From Burkholderia pyrrocinia (lineage in GTDB: Bacteria > Pseudomonadota > Gammaproteobacteria > Burkholderiales > Burkholderiaceae), in the NCBI RefSeq assembly GCF_022809715.1, contig NZ_CP094460.1, positions 558,001 through 622,000 on the forward strand: 64,000 bases of DNA. The letters are read 5' to 3'. Below are positions 7,265 to 16,482 of the stretch, in pieces; position 1 is the first letter of the stretch, and each line of letters starts with the position of its first letter. The position numbers and the translations under genes were made by a program. Below the pieces are notes generated by a model that did no database searches, was not told the DNA's origin, and saw only the letters and a list, made by a program, of their open reading frames with translations.

Positions 7265-8335
7265 ATGGACGCACATGTGCCGTCGTCTCCCGAGTCCGCC
7301 GCTCAGCCGCGCGCGCAGCAGATCGCTCGCGTCGCGCTGTATGCGGCGCTGCTGGTGCTCGCGCTGTGGGTGATCCGCGACTTCATTCCCGCCATCGCGT
7401 GGGCCTGCGTGATCGCCATCGCGATGTGGCCGCTGCTGAAACGCTTCGAATCGCACCGGCTGTTCCGCAACCGGCCAACGGTCAACGCGTTCGTCATCAC
7501 GGCGGCGGTCTCGCTGCTCGTCGTGCTGCCGATCGCCGTCGCGGCAACCCAGGCGATCGGGCAGGCGCACGATCTGCGCGAGTGGCTGCGTACGATCCAG
7601 GACAACGGCATTCCGCTGCCCGAGGTCGTCGGCCGGCTGCCTTACGGGTCGGCGCAGATCACCGAATGGTGGCAGGCCAATCTCGGTCATCCGCTGCATG
7701 CGGCCAGCGCGATGCACGGCGTCAACAGCGAGAAATTCCTCGCGTTCGGCCGGCAGTTCGGCACGAAGCTCGCGCATGCGCTGCTCGAATTCGGCTTCAT
7801 GCTCGTCACGCTGTTCGTGATCCTGCGCGCGGGCCACAAGCTGTCGGGCGCATTGCTGCAGGGCGGGCAGCGCGCGTTCGGGCGCAACGGCGCGGAACTG
7901 ATCGAGCGCATGGTCAAGGCCGTGTACGGCACGGTGACGGGGCTCGTCGTCGTCGGGCTCGGCGAGGGTGCGCTGCTTGGCGTCGCCTATGCGCTCGCGG
8001 GCGTCCCGCATGCGGCGCTGCTCGGCCTCGTCACGGCGATTGCCGCGATGCTGCCGTTCTGCGCGCCGATCGTGTTCTGCGGCGCGGCGCTGTGGCTGTT
8101 CGTGCAGGGCGCGACGATGTGGGCCGTCGTGGTGGCGGTGCTCGGTTTCGTCGTCGTGTTCGTCGCCGAGCATTTCGTGCGGCCGGTGCTGATCGGCAGT
8201 TCGGCGCGGCTGCCGTTCCTGCTCGTGCTGTTCGGCATCCTCGGCGGTGCCGAGACGTTCGGCCTGATTGGCCTGTTCGTCGGCCCCGCGCTGATGACGG
8301 TGCTGACGATGCTGTGGACCGAATGGATTGCGTGA
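7265..8335 (+). CDS. AI-2E family transporter (PerM/YdiK/TqsA type)
   Basis: Polytopic inner-membrane protein of the AI-2E/UPF0118 family. Several hydrophobic helices are visible: two near the N-terminus (ALYAALLVLALWVI; WACVIAIAMW), one at residues 75-100, and a C-terminal cluster with the conserved glycine-rich FGILGGAETFGLIGLFVGP signature. Members export quorum molecules, sodium/protons or unknown solutes; the substrate cannot be read here. The ATG at 7265 has GACAGAGG upstream. The frame extends 18 codons earlier, but that stretch is the terminator hairpin. Length 356 aa is normal. It stands alone between the OYE gene and a lipoprotein gene. Confidence 0.85.
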   Translation: MDAHVPSSPESAAQPRAQQIARVALYAALLVLALWVIRDFIPAIAWACVIAIAMWPLLKRFESHRLFRNRPTVNAFVITAAVSLLVVLPIAVAATQAIGQAHDLREWLRTIQDNGIPLPEVVGRLPYGSAQITEWWQANLGHPLHAASAMHGVNSEKFLAFGRQFGTKLAHALLEFGFMLVTLFVILRAGHKLSGALLQGGQRAFGRNGAELIERMVKAVYGTVTGLVVVGLGEGALLGVAYALAGVPHAALLGLVTAIAAMLPFCAPIVFCGAALWLFVQGATMWAVVVAVLGFVVVFVAEHFVRPVLIGSSARLPFLLVLFGILGGAETFGLIGLFVGPALMTVLTMLWTEWIA

Positions 8336-8558
8336 CGATGCCCGCCGTCGCGCTGATTCGATGGATCGGCGCGGCGGGATGGGTGCGCGTGCAAGCATGC
8401 GCCGGCCGCAACGATCGGCAACGATTCGGCTTGCACGCGCGGCATGCCGGGCAGGGGTTTGCATACGGATCTCTACATTTCTTTTCGATCCGGACCCAAA
8501 GGTCTAGTAGCATGGGGTTTTCGATCACGCCGGCATGGCGCAGCAGAATTCCCCAAGC

Positions 8559-8933
8559 ATGCGATTGATTTCGATGTCCCGTCCCGCGGCGACGCTGTCC
8601 CTGGCGGCCGGCTGCCTGATGTTGCACGGCTGCGCGTGGTTCGACCCGTGGCTGCCGTTCTCGTATTCGCGCACGCCGCTCGCGCGGGCCGCATCGCGGC
8701 ATGGCGCGACGCGCGCCGATGTCGTGCGCGCCGGCGGCAACCCGCGCAGCGTATGGATGGTCCGCAACGGCAGCGGCGTCTGCTACAACTACTTCATCGA
8801 GCACGGCAACGATCACCGGCCTTACTTCGTCGTATTCGACAAGGCCGGCGTCGTCACGCAATACGGCTTCGATACCTGCATGGACGCCGATCGAAAGGGC
8901 ACGCTCCAGCCGGACAAGGCCGCTTCGCGCTAG
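8559..8933 (+). CDS. small lipoprotein, possibly BamE/SmpA-like
   Basis: The N-terminus carries a lipoprotein signal: a hydrophobic stretch (ATLSLAAGCLML) then LHGC, so Cys would be acylated and the protein held in the outer or inner membrane. The mature part (about 95 aa) has the pattern of BamE/SmpA-fold lipoproteins, an early helix with a GATRADVV-like segment, then alternating strands (VWMVRNG, YFVVFDKAGVVTQYG). Two Cys residues (VCYNY and DTCMD) might form a disulfide. The start is uncertain: ATG 8535, 8559 or 8574 all precede the signal and none has a good ribosome-binding site. Function is not known. Confidence 0.65.
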   Translation: MRLISMSRPAATLSLAAGCLMLHGCAWFDPWLPFSYSRTPLARAASRHGATRADVVRAGGNPRSVWMVRNGSGVCYNYFIEHGNDHRPYFVVFDKAGVVTQYGFDTCMDADRKGTLQPDKAASR

Positions 8934-8961
8934 CGCGGCGGCGTGCGCCGCGCGTGAGCGG

Positions 8962-9756
8962 TCAGGCGAGCGTGTCGACCACGCCGCCGTCGACGCGCAA
9001 CGCCGCACCCGTGGTCGCCGAAGCCTGCGGCGAGCATACGTACACGACCAGGTTCGCGACTTCCTCGGGCGTCGCCGGTCGCTGGATGATCGAGCTCGAG
9101 CGATGATCGCGCACGAAATCCACGGCCACGTCTTCGATACTGCGGCCCGTTTTGTCCGCCGTTTCCTTCAGCAGCGCGCGCACGCCTTCCGACAGCGTCG
9201 GCCCCGGCAGCACCGAGTTGACGGTCACATGGGTGCCGGCCGCGAGCTTCGCGAGGCCGCGCGCGATCGACAGTTGCGCGGTTTTCGTGAACCCGTAGTG
9301 AATCATGTCGACCGGGATGTTCAGGCCCGATTCCGATGAAATGAACACGACGCGCCCGGCGTTGCGTTCGATCATCCCCTTCAGGTAATGCCGCGCGAGC
9401 CGCACGCCGGACATCACGTTCATCTGGAAGTAATGTTCCCATTCGGCGTCGTCGATATCGAAGAACGCCTTCAGGCCGTAGATGCCCGCGTTGTTGACGA
9501 GGATGTCCGCATCGGGCGTGTGCTGCGTGACGCGCGCGACGCCGGCCGCGTCGGACAGGTCGGCGGCGACGCCGTCGAAGCTCGCGTCGGGCACGGCGGC
9601 GCGCAGTTGCATCAGCGCGGACTGCACCGATGCGTCGCTGCGGCCGTTGACGACGACGCGCGCGCCGGCGCGTGCGAGCCCTTCGGCGATCGCGAGCCCG
9701 ATGCCGGCGGTGGAGGCGGTGACGACCGCGGTCTTGCCTTTCAGATCGATGTGCAT
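8962..9756 (-). CDS. SDR-family NAD(P)-dependent oxidoreductase
   Basis: Classical short-chain dehydrogenase (264 aa). It has the dinucleotide motif TASTAGIG near residue 14, the NNAG motif (residues 88-91) and the active-site Ser in VVFISSES with the Tyr/Lys pair, seen here as IHYGFTK. The family YxxxK is satisfied by Tyr-Gly-Phe-Thr-Lys. The residue preceding the catalytic region and the substrate loop (TLSEGVRALL) give no specific substrate. The gene ends 28 bp from the lipoprotein gene (convergent) and faces away from the AraC regulator at 9928, which is the likeliest controller. Confidence 0.88.
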   Translation of the reverse strand: MHIDLKGKTAVVTASTAGIGLAIAEGLARAGARVVVNGRSDASVQSALMQLRAAVPDASFDGVAADLSDAAGVARVTQHTPDADILVNNAGIYGLKAFFDIDDAEWEHYFQMNVMSGVRLARHYLKGMIERNAGRVVFISSESGLNIPVDMIHYGFTKTAQLSIARGLAKLAAGTHVTVNSVLPGPTLSEGVRALLKETADKTGRSIEDVAVDFVRDHRSSSIIQRPATPEEVANLVVYVCSPQASATTGAALRVDGGVVDTLA

Positions 9757-9927
9757 GAGCGTGACGGGAGAGGAGTGAACGGGAACCGCCGCGCGTGTCG
9801 CGGCGGCCGGATTTCAAAGCTTAGGCGAAACGGCGCGATTCGGCTTCGAAGCTGCAACGTGCCGGTTGCATCGGCCCGCACAGTCTTGTACGGTGAGCGT
9901 TCGCCGCCCGAACCAGGAGCCCGCAGC

Positions 9928-10773
9928 GTGAGCCGTCCCGTCAACCGATCCGCCGTACCGTCGCCGTTCTGGCGCGATGCCGCGCTGCCGTTCATCGAGG
10001 CGCGCACCGTCGACGACGGGCGCGCGATCTGCTACGTGAAGCACACGCACGACACGTTTTCGCTGGGCGCGATCGTCGGCGGCACGAGCACCTACGTGAA
10101 CGGCGCGACGAACGAACACGTCGGGCGCGGCGTGCTCGTGATCATCGATCCGGAGCAGGTTCACGCATGCAATCCGTATGGCCCCGACGCATGGGCGTAC
10201 CGGATGGTCTACGTCGACGTTCCATGGCTCGCGCGGCTGCAGCATTCGCTGGGTCGCGATCCGAACGGCGATTTTCACGGCTTTTCGCCGAAGTTGACGG
10301 AGCGGCGCGACCTGTTCGCGCAATTTGGCGGCTTCTACCGCACGCTCATGTCGCCCGGCATCGATCCGCTCGGCAAGGAGAGCGCGGCGGTCGAATTCTT
10401 CACGCAACTGCACGGCGCGCTCGATCGCGAACTGCCCGGCATGCGCCCCGCGGACGACAACGCAAAACTCGCGCGTGCGGCCGACTACATCGCCGCGCAT
10501 TGCCGCGAGGGCATCACGCTCGATGCGATCTGCGCGGCGGCGGACCTGTCGCCGTCGTACCTGATCCGCGCATTCAACGCGCGCTACGGGATGACGCCAC
10601 ATGCGTTCCTGATCGATCGCCGCGTGCAGTACGGCCGCACGGAGCTGCGCCGCGGCCGGCCGATCGCCGACGTCGCGCTCGACGCGGGCTTCGCGGATCA
10701 GGCGCATTTCCAGCGCGCGTTCCGGCGGATCGCGGCCGCGACGCCCGGGCAGTATCGAAGCGCGATGAGTTGA
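9928..10773 (+). CDS. AraC-family transcriptional regulator
   Basis: AraC regulator of 281 aa with an N-terminal cupin-like ligand domain (about residues 20-160; motifs HTHDTFSLG and GVLVIIDPEQVH) and two C-terminal helix-turn-helix motifs (ITLDAICAAADLSPSYLIRAF and PIADVALDAGFADQAHFQRAF, about residues 195-265). The GTG at 9928 is preferred because AGGAG lies 8 bp upstream and the domain begins straight after. The open frame extends far upstream but overlaps the SDR gene antisense. Regulators of this shape commonly sit beside LysE-type exporters or SDR genes; here it lies between both, divergent from the SDR and convergent with LysE. Confidence 0.87.
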   Translation: MSRPVNRSAVPSPFWRDAALPFIEARTVDDGRAICYVKHTHDTFSLGAIVGGTSTYVNGATNEHVGRGVLVIIDPEQVHACNPYGPDAWAYRMVYVDVPWLARLQHSLGRDPNGDFHGFSPKLTERRDLFAQFGGFYRTLMSPGIDPLGKESAAVEFFTQLHGALDRELPGMRPADDNAKLARAADYIAAHCREGITLDAICAAADLSPSYLIRAFNARYGMTPHAFLIDRRVQYGRTELRRGRPIADVALDAGFADQAHFQRAFRRIAAATPGQYRSAMS

Positions 10774-10847
10774 GCGGCAGGGCGGGGGAGTGCGGAGTGC
10801 GCTTGCGCCGTCGATGCGCCGAAGCACCGGCCCCGCGAGCCGGCCGA

Positions 10848-11435
10848 CTATACGTCCAGCAGAAAGAGCGCGCTGCCCGCGAGCAGCAATGCCATCAGCC
10901 GGTTGAACACGCGCATGCGCCGCGCGTTCGCGAGCCGGTGCCGCAGCGATGCGCCCGCATACGCCCAGCACGCGATCGACGCGAAACAGATCACCAGATA
11001 CAGCGCGGCGAATAACCAGACCTGCGCGCGGTCGCCATCGGCCGCATACGCACCCATCGCGGCCACGCACGCGAGCCACGCCTTCGGATTCAGCCACTGC
11101 ATTGCCGCGCCGGCCGCCGCCGACGGGCCGGCCACGTTCGGGTCGGCCGACAGCCGGCCGTCGTCGAGCGCGAGCCGCAGCGCCATATAGAGCAGGAACG
11201 CGATTCCCGACCACTGCGTGGCGGTCGTCAGCACGGGCCAGCGCACCAGCGCCGCGTGCAGCCCGAGGCCGATCAGCAGGAACAGCGCGACGAAGCCGAG
11301 CGTCGCGCCGGCCGCATAACGCAGGCTCGCGCCGAGACCGTGGCGCGCGCCCGCACTGAGCGCGACGATGTTGACGGGACCGGGCGTGATCGACGACGCC
11401 AGCGCGAACGCGGCCATCGAAACCAGCATGCTCAT
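10848..11435 (-). CDS. LysE/RhtB-family amino acid exporter
   Basis: Small inner-membrane exporter (195 aa) with about six hydrophobic helices. The N-terminal family signature SSITPGPVNIVAL and the central QWLNPKAW motif are both present. Members expel amino acids or homoserine-lactone-like compounds. The ATG at 11435 is preceded by GGAGAC at proper spacing. It converges with the AraC gene and is separated by about 100 bp from the end of the sensor-kinase gene, so it is probably transcribed separately or by read-through from the efflux operon. Confidence 0.88.
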   Translation of the reverse strand: MSMLVSMAAFALASSITPGPVNIVALSAGARHGLGASLRYAAGATLGFVALFLLIGLGLHAALVRWPVLTTATQWSGIAFLLYMALRLALDDGRLSADPNVAGPSAAAGAAMQWLNPKAWLACVAAMGAYAADGDRAQVWLFAALYLVICFASIACWAYAGASLRHRLANARRMRVFNRLMALLLAGSALFLLDV

Positions 11436-11534
11436 CAGGTGTCTCCATGCGAAATGTTCAAAGTCGCATCGAGACTACGGGAGCCGCACCGGCCCGTATT
11501 GAAGAAAACAACCCTCGGCGGCGCGCGGCCGCCG

Positions 11535-13001
11535 TCAGTGCAGCGCGCGCGGCGCGTGAGTCGGCCGCGTGTCGCGCGGATCGGCCGAGCCGGCTGCATC
11601 GCCTGCATCGGCCGGGCGCGGCGGGCCGCCCGCGCAGGATTGCGTCGACACCGAGAAACCGAACGTATTGATGCCGCCCGAGCATGCGACGAACACGCTG
11701 CCGCCGTGCATCTCGGCCACGGCCTTGACGATCGACAGCCCGAGCCCGTGGTTTTCCTTGCTGTTCGCGCGCGCTTCCTCGAGCCGGTAGAAGCGTTCGA
11801 ACACGTGCGAACGCTGCACGGGATCGATCGGCTCGCCCGGGTTCGCAACGGACATTTCGACGAGCGCGTCGCGGCGCGCGATCGTCACGTGCAGCGTCGC
11901 GCCGGGCGCCGAATGCTGGATCGCGTTGATCAGCAGGTTCGTCATCGCGCGGCGGAACAGCGACGGATCGACGGCCGCGCGCGCATCGCCGTGCAGTTCG
12001 GCGCGCAGTTGCGCTTCGTCCAGCGGGATTTCGAGGAAGTCGAGCATGCGCCGCACTTCGTCGGCGAGCGACACGTCCTTCAGGTCGGTCGCGCGTTCGC
12101 CGCGGTCGCTGCGCGACAGGAACAGCATGTCGTTGATGATCACGCGCAGCCGCTCGAATTCCTCGAGGTTCGACTGCAGCGTCTGGCGCATCCGGTCGAC
12201 CGAGCGATCGCGGCTCGTCAGCGCGACCTCGGTCTGGCCGATCAGGATGCTGACCGGCGTGCGCAGCTCGTGCGCGACATCCGCGTTGAAGGCCTCGAGC
12301 CGTGCGTAGGTCTGCTGGATGCGCTCGAGCGCGCCGTTGAACGACGTGGCGAGATCGCGCAGCTCGGCCGGCAGCGCGTCGGTCTGCAGCCGCTGGCGGC
12401 GGTTCGCGAGGCTGATCGCCGATGCGTCCTGCGACAGCCGGTCGAGCGGCGCGAGCCCGAAGCGCGCGACCGCGCGGCTCAGCAGCAGCGTGATGACGGT
12501 TGCGGTGGCGATCAGCGCGGCGAGCGTCAAGCCGAAACGGCGCAGCATCCGCTGCGTGCGCTCGCACGAACTGGCGACGATCAGCTTCAGCGTCGGCCGC
12601 TCGCCGTTGCCGGCGACCGTGACGGTCTTCGTCATCACGTCGTAGCTGCTGTCGTTCAGCGCGTAGCGCTGGAACGCGCCGAACGGCGGATCGACGGGCA
12701 CGCCGTTCACCGGCGTACCGAAGCGGAATGCCGGGTTCGTGCTGTCGACCTGATAGCGCGTCGAGCCGTCGGGCGGTTCGAGGTCGGCCAGCTTTTCCTG
12801 CATGAGCCGCCCGCGCGCGGCCGTCGTCGCATGCGACACGATCATCTCGGCGACCTTGGTGCGCGTATCGAGCGTCGCGCGCAGCTCGGCGAACAACTGG
12901 CGCTCCATCATCACGAACAGCCCGCAGCCGACCAGCGTGAACACGAGCAGCGACACGATGCCGAACATCGCCGACAGCCGCAGGACGATCGAGCGTTTCA
13001 T
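11535..13001 (-). CDS. sensor histidine kinase (heavy-metal/CusS-like)
   Basis: Membrane histidine kinase of 488 aa: transmembrane helix 1 (residues 9-31), a periplasmic loop of about 120 residues, helix 2 (158-175), HAMP, the dimerisation box DVAHELRTPV with phospho-acceptor His244, and a C-terminal ATPase domain with N, G1 and G2 boxes (MTNLLINAIQHS; HGLGLSIV). The layout is that of the heavy-metal sensor kinases CusS/IrlS. The ATG overlaps the stop of the response-regulator gene by four bases (ATGA), so the two are translationally coupled. The C-terminal 40 residues after GGINTFGFSV are Pro/Arg-rich and lie outside the kinase fold. It closes the RND efflux operon. Confidence 0.93.
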   Translation of the reverse strand: MKRSIVLRLSAMFGIVSLLVFTLVGCGLFVMMERQLFAELRATLDTRTKVAEMIVSHATTAARGRLMQEKLADLEPPDGSTRYQVDSTNPAFRFGTPVNGVPVDPPFGAFQRYALNDSSYDVMTKTVTVAGNGERPTLKLIVASSCERTQRMLRRFGLTLAALIATATVITLLLSRAVARFGLAPLDRLSQDASAISLANRRQRLQTDALPAELRDLATSFNGALERIQQTYARLEAFNADVAHELRTPVSILIGQTEVALTSRDRSVDRMRQTLQSNLEEFERLRVIINDMLFLSRSDRGERATDLKDVSLADEVRRMLDFLEIPLDEAQLRAELHGDARAAVDPSLFRRAMTNLLINAIQHSAPGATLHVTIARRDALVEMSVANPGEPIDPVQRSHVFERFYRLEEARANSKENHGLGLSIVKAVAEMHGGSVFVACSGGINTFGFSVSTQSCAGGPPRPADAGDAAGSADPRDTRPTHAPRALH

Positions 13002-13693
13002 GCCTGCCTCTCGGTGTCGCCGTCCTCGCGCGCCTCGAGCACGTAGCCCATCCCGCGGATCGTGTGCAGCAGCTTGTCCGCGAACGGGCCGTCGAGTTTC
13101 GCGCGCAGGCGCTTGATCGCCGTCTCGACGACGTTCGCGTTGCTGTCGAAGTTCACGTCCCACACGAGTTCGGCGATCGTCGTCTTCGACAGCACCTCGC
13201 CGCTGCGCCGCGCGAGCACGCCGAGCAGCTGGAATTCCTGCGCGGTCAGGTCGAGCCGCGTGCCGTCGCGGGTCGCGCGGCGGCCGATCAGGTCGACGCG
13301 CAGGTCGCCGATCGAGATCAGCGTCGATTCCTGCACGCGCGCGCGGCGCGTCAGTGCGCGCAGCCGTTCGATCAGTTCGAGGAACGAGAACGGCTTGGTC
13401 AGGTAGTCGTCGGCGCCGCCGCGCAGCCCGCGCACGCGGTCGTCGACGCGGTCGCGCGCGGTCAGCATGATGACGGGCGTCTGCTTCTGCGCGCGCAACG
13501 CGCGCAGCACGCCGAAGCCGTCGAGCTTCGGCAGCATCACGTCGAGCACGACCACGTCGTAGTCGAATTCGACGGCCTTCCACGCGCCGTCCTCGCCGTC
13601 GAGCGCGGTGTCGACGACCCAGCCTTCCTCGGTCAGGCCGCTCTTCAGGTATTCGACGACTTTCGGTTCGTCTTCGACGATCAGCACTTTCAT
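12998..13693 (-). CDS. OmpR-type response regulator (CusR/IrlR-like)
   Basis: Two-domain response regulator (231 aa). The receiver has the acidic pair at residues 7-8, phospho-acceptor Asp51 in VVLDVMLP and the conserved Lys in LTKPF. A winged-helix domain follows (LTAQEFQLL to IRGMGYVLE). The start at 13693 is set by the receiver beginning with MKVLIVEDE; earlier codons overlap the outer-membrane-factor gene. It sits 22 bp after that gene and overlaps the kinase gene, so regulator and sensor are made from the same transcript as the pump, and activation should feed back positively on the whole operon. Confidence 0.93.
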   Translation of the reverse strand: MKVLIVEDEPKVVEYLKSGLTEEGWVVDTALDGEDGAWKAVEFDYDVVVLDVMLPKLDGFGVLRALRAQKQTPVIMLTARDRVDDRVRGLRGGADDYLTKPFSFLELIERLRALTRRARVQESTLISIGDLRVDLIGRRATRDGTRLDLTAQEFQLLGVLARRSGEVLSKTTIAELVWDVNFDSNANVVETAIKRLRAKLDGPFADKLLHTIRGMGYVLEAREDGDTERQA

Positions 13694-13715
13694 GTTGTTG
13701 TTCCGCGTAACCGGG

Positions 13716-15230
13716 TTAGGGGCCGACGCTTGCGGCGGGCTGCGGGCCGGCCGCCGCGACGTCGGACGGCGCGGGGCCGCTCGTCGTGCCGCCGTCCCAG
13801 CCGCCGCCGAGCGCCTTCGCGAGAAAGACGACGAGCGCCGCACGCTGGCCCTGGATCTGCACGGCCTGACGCTCGCTCGTCAGCAGTTGCTGCTGGGCCG
13901 TCAGCACGTCGATGAACGGCGTCAGGCCGCCCGCGTAGCGGTCCTGTGCGAGCGACACGAGCTTGCGCGCGTCGTCGACGGCCGCCGATGCCTGCTGCGC
14001 GGCGTCGGCCAGCGCCGACAGACCCGTCACCGCATTTTGCACCTCCTGGAACGCGGTGAGCACGGTCTGCCGGTAGCCGGCCTGTGCGGCGGCATAACCG
14101 GCCTGCGCGAAATCGACGCCGGCCTTCAGCTTGCCGCCTTCGAACAGCGGCTGGCTGACCGACGCGCCGACCGACCACAGCAGCGCCGGCACGGTGAACA
14201 GGCTCGCGAAGCGCGTCGCATCCCAGCCGATGTCCGGCGACAGCGCGATGCGCGGGAAATACGCGGCGCGCGCGACGCCGATCTGCGCGTTCGCGGCCGC
14301 CATCGCGCGCTCGGCCGACGCGACGTCGGGGCGCCGTTGCAGCAGGTCGCTCGGCATGCCGGTCGGCAGCGCAGGTGCGTTGATCGGCACCACGCGCGGC
14401 GGCAGCGAGAATTCGGGGGCCGGCGTGCCGACCAGCGTCGCGATCGCGGTTTCGACCTGGGTGCGCTGCTGGATCAGCAACTGCGCCTGCGTGCGCGTTG
14501 CGTCGAGCTGCGAGCGCTGCTGCAGCAGGTCGAGGCCCGACACGGCGCCGAGTTCATGGCGCGCGCTCACGTAGTCGAGCGCCTTCTGCTGCAGGTCGAT
14601 CGAGCGCTTGACGACGTCGATCTCGCTATCGAGTTCGCGCAGCGCGAAATAGCTCGACGCGAGATCGGCGGTCAGCACGAGGCGCGCGTTCGCGAAATCG
14701 TCGTGCGCCTGCTCGGTGCTCGCCTGCGCGGATTCGACGCTGCGCCGCACGCGGCCGAACAGGTCGAGCTCGTAGCTGACGCTCGCGCCGACCTGGATCT
14801 CGTTCTGCACGGTCGACATGCTGCGCGTCGCGTAGTTGGTCTGCGGCCGGTCGGCGGAGATCTTGAAGCGCTGGCCGCTCGCGTTCAGGCCGACCGCCGG
14901 ATACTGCGCGGACGCGACCGATGCGAGCGTCGCCTTCGCCTGGTCGTAGCGCGCGGCGACGGCCTTCAGGTTCTGGTTGTTGCGCAGCGCGTCGGTTTCG
15001 AGCGCGTCGAGCTGCGGATCGCCGAACGCGGTCCACCATGCCGGATCGAGCGGCGCGCGGGCCGGCGCGGCCGGGTGCCAGTACGCGTCGGCCGGGTCGA
15101 GCCGCCATGCGGCCGGCGTATCGACGGCCGGGCGCCGGTAGTCGGGGCCGACCGTGCAGCCGGCGAGGGCGGCCGCCGCGATGACGGCGGCGAGCGCCGC
15201 GGGCCGCACGCGGGCGCGTTTCGCGATCAC
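13716..15230 (-). CDS. RND outer-membrane factor (NodT family)
   Basis: TolC-like channel lipoprotein (504 aa). The leader ends in LAGC, so Cys25 is the lipid attachment site, followed by TVGPDYRRP, the standard opening of NodT-family outer-membrane factors. Two similar halves rich in Ala, Gln and Leu form the coiled-coil barrel. Its start overlaps the adaptor stop by four bases (ATGA). It pairs with the RND pump and adaptor upstream to make the tripartite channel. Confidence 0.93.
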   Translation of the reverse strand: MIAKRARVRPAALAAVIAAAALAGCTVGPDYRRPAVDTPAAWRLDPADAYWHPAAPARAPLDPAWWTAFGDPQLDALETDALRNNQNLKAVAARYDQAKATLASVASAQYPAVGLNASGQRFKISADRPQTNYATRSMSTVQNEIQVGASVSYELDLFGRVRRSVESAQASTEQAHDDFANARLVLTADLASSYFALRELDSEIDVVKRSIDLQQKALDYVSARHELGAVSGLDLLQQRSQLDATRTQAQLLIQQRTQVETAIATLVGTPAPEFSLPPRVVPINAPALPTGMPSDLLQRRPDVASAERAMAAANAQIGVARAAYFPRIALSPDIGWDATRFASLFTVPALLWSVGASVSQPLFEGGKLKAGVDFAQAGYAAAQAGYRQTVLTAFQEVQNAVTGLSALADAAQQASAAVDDARKLVSLAQDRYAGGLTPFIDVLTAQQQLLTSERQAVQIQGQRAALVVFLAKALGGGWDGGTTSGPAPSDVAAAGPQPAASVGP

Positions 15231-16456
15231 GACTTTGCCCCCGCGACGGCCGATGCGGGTTTGGCCGCCGGCGTCGACACGACGACCGGGTCGCCGTTCG
15301 CGAGCGCGTCGCTCGGGTTCGCGACCAGGCGGTCGTTCGGCGTGATCGGCCCGTCGACTTCGAGCGTCTGCCCGATCGTGCGCACGACCGTCACCGGTTT
15401 CAGGCGGACCTGGCCGTTCGCGTCGACGGTCGCGACCGTCGGGCCTTCGGCGCGGAACAGCAGCGTATTGGCCGGGATCTGCAGGCGGCCGACCGGCGTC
15501 ATCGGCAGCGTCGCCTGCACGTATGCGCCGGGCAGCAGCCGTGCATCCGGGTTCGGCAGCGTGATCTCGATCTGCAGCGAACGCGTCGCGACATCGATCG
15601 ACCCGGACGTGCGCGTGATCGTGCCGTCGAAGCTTCGGCCCGGCAGCTCGGACTGCGCGACGCTCACGTGCTGGCCGACCTTCACCTGCTGCGCATACGC
15701 CTGCGGCACCTGTACGTAGAGGCGCAGCCGGTCGGCCTGCACGACCGTGAACAGCGAGCGGCCCGCGTTGCCGGAGCTGACGAGATCGCCGACGTCGACG
15801 TTGCGCTGCGTGACGATCCCGTCGATCGGCGCGACGATCCGCTGGAAGCCCTTCAGTTCGGTGAGCCGGCGCATGTTCGCGTCGGCCGCGGCGAGGTTCG
15901 CGGTGCCCTGGTTGAACGCGCCCTGGCGATCGTCGAGTTCCTGCTGCGACACCGCATCGCGCTGGCGCAACTGCTGCGCACGGTCGAACGACGTCTTCGC
16001 GAGCGCGAGCGCCGCCTGCGCCTGCTGGCGCTGCGCGGTGGCCTGCGCGAGTTCCTGGTTCAGCTCGGGCGTGTCGAGTTCGGCGAGCACTTGCCCCTGC
16101 TTCACGTGCGCGCCGATGTCGGCCTGCCAGCGCAGCACATAGCCACTCGCGCGTGCGTAGATCGGCGCCTCGACGAAGCCGCGCAGCGTGCCGGGCAGCG
16201 TCAGCTTGCCGCCGGTGGCCGCGTCGGTCGGGCGCACGACGTTCACGTATTGGCGCGTGTTCTGCACGGCGACCGCGTCGAGCCGGTTGCGGTTCAGCAC
16301 GTTGACGACGATCGTGCGCGCGGCGCCGGCGGCCAGCAGCACGCCGATCACGATCAGCACGATTCGCCCGCGCCGCGACACCGACGTGCGCGTCGGCAGG
16401 TGCATGCCGTGTTCGTCCACCTGGATGCCGACGGAGCTGTGATGTTTCTCTTCCAT
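15227..16456 (-). CDS. RND periplasmic adaptor (membrane fusion protein)
   Basis: HlyD/AcrA-type adaptor of 409 aa. A single N-terminal membrane anchor (residues 30-50) follows a charged cytoplasmic tail that includes EEKHHSSVG; there is no Cys lipid anchor. The lipoyl/barrel-sandwich halves frame an alpha-hairpin (residues about 130-190, QATAQRQQAQAALALAK region), then beta-barrel domains. The ATG at 16456 is 26 bp after the pump gene; the frame continues upstream only as antisense of that gene. It links the inner-membrane pump to the NodT channel. Confidence 0.93.
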   Translation of the reverse strand: MEEKHHSSVGIQVDEHGMHLPTRTSVSRRGRIVLIVIGVLLAAGAARTIVVNVLNRNRLDAVAVQNTRQYVNVVRPTDAATGGKLTLPGTLRGFVEAPIYARASGYVLRWQADIGAHVKQGQVLAELDTPELNQELAQATAQRQQAQAALALAKTSFDRAQQLRQRDAVSQQELDDRQGAFNQGTANLAAADANMRRLTELKGFQRIVAPIDGIVTQRNVDVGDLVSSGNAGRSLFTVVQADRLRLYVQVPQAYAQQVKVGQHVSVAQSELPGRSFDGTITRTSGSIDVATRSLQIEITLPNPDARLLPGAYVQATLPMTPVGRLQIPANTLLFRAEGPTVATVDANGQVRLKPVTVVRTIGQTLEVDGPITPNDRLVANPSDALANGDPVVVSTPAAKPASAVAGAKS

Positions 16457-16482
16457 GAATTGACCGGGTCTATAGGCGAAAG

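Noticed and set aside
5044..7266. 740-codon minus-strand frame across the DJ-1/OYE region
   Set aside because: Antisense of two well-recognised plus-strand enzymes; amino acid content is that of shadow frames in high-GC DNA.
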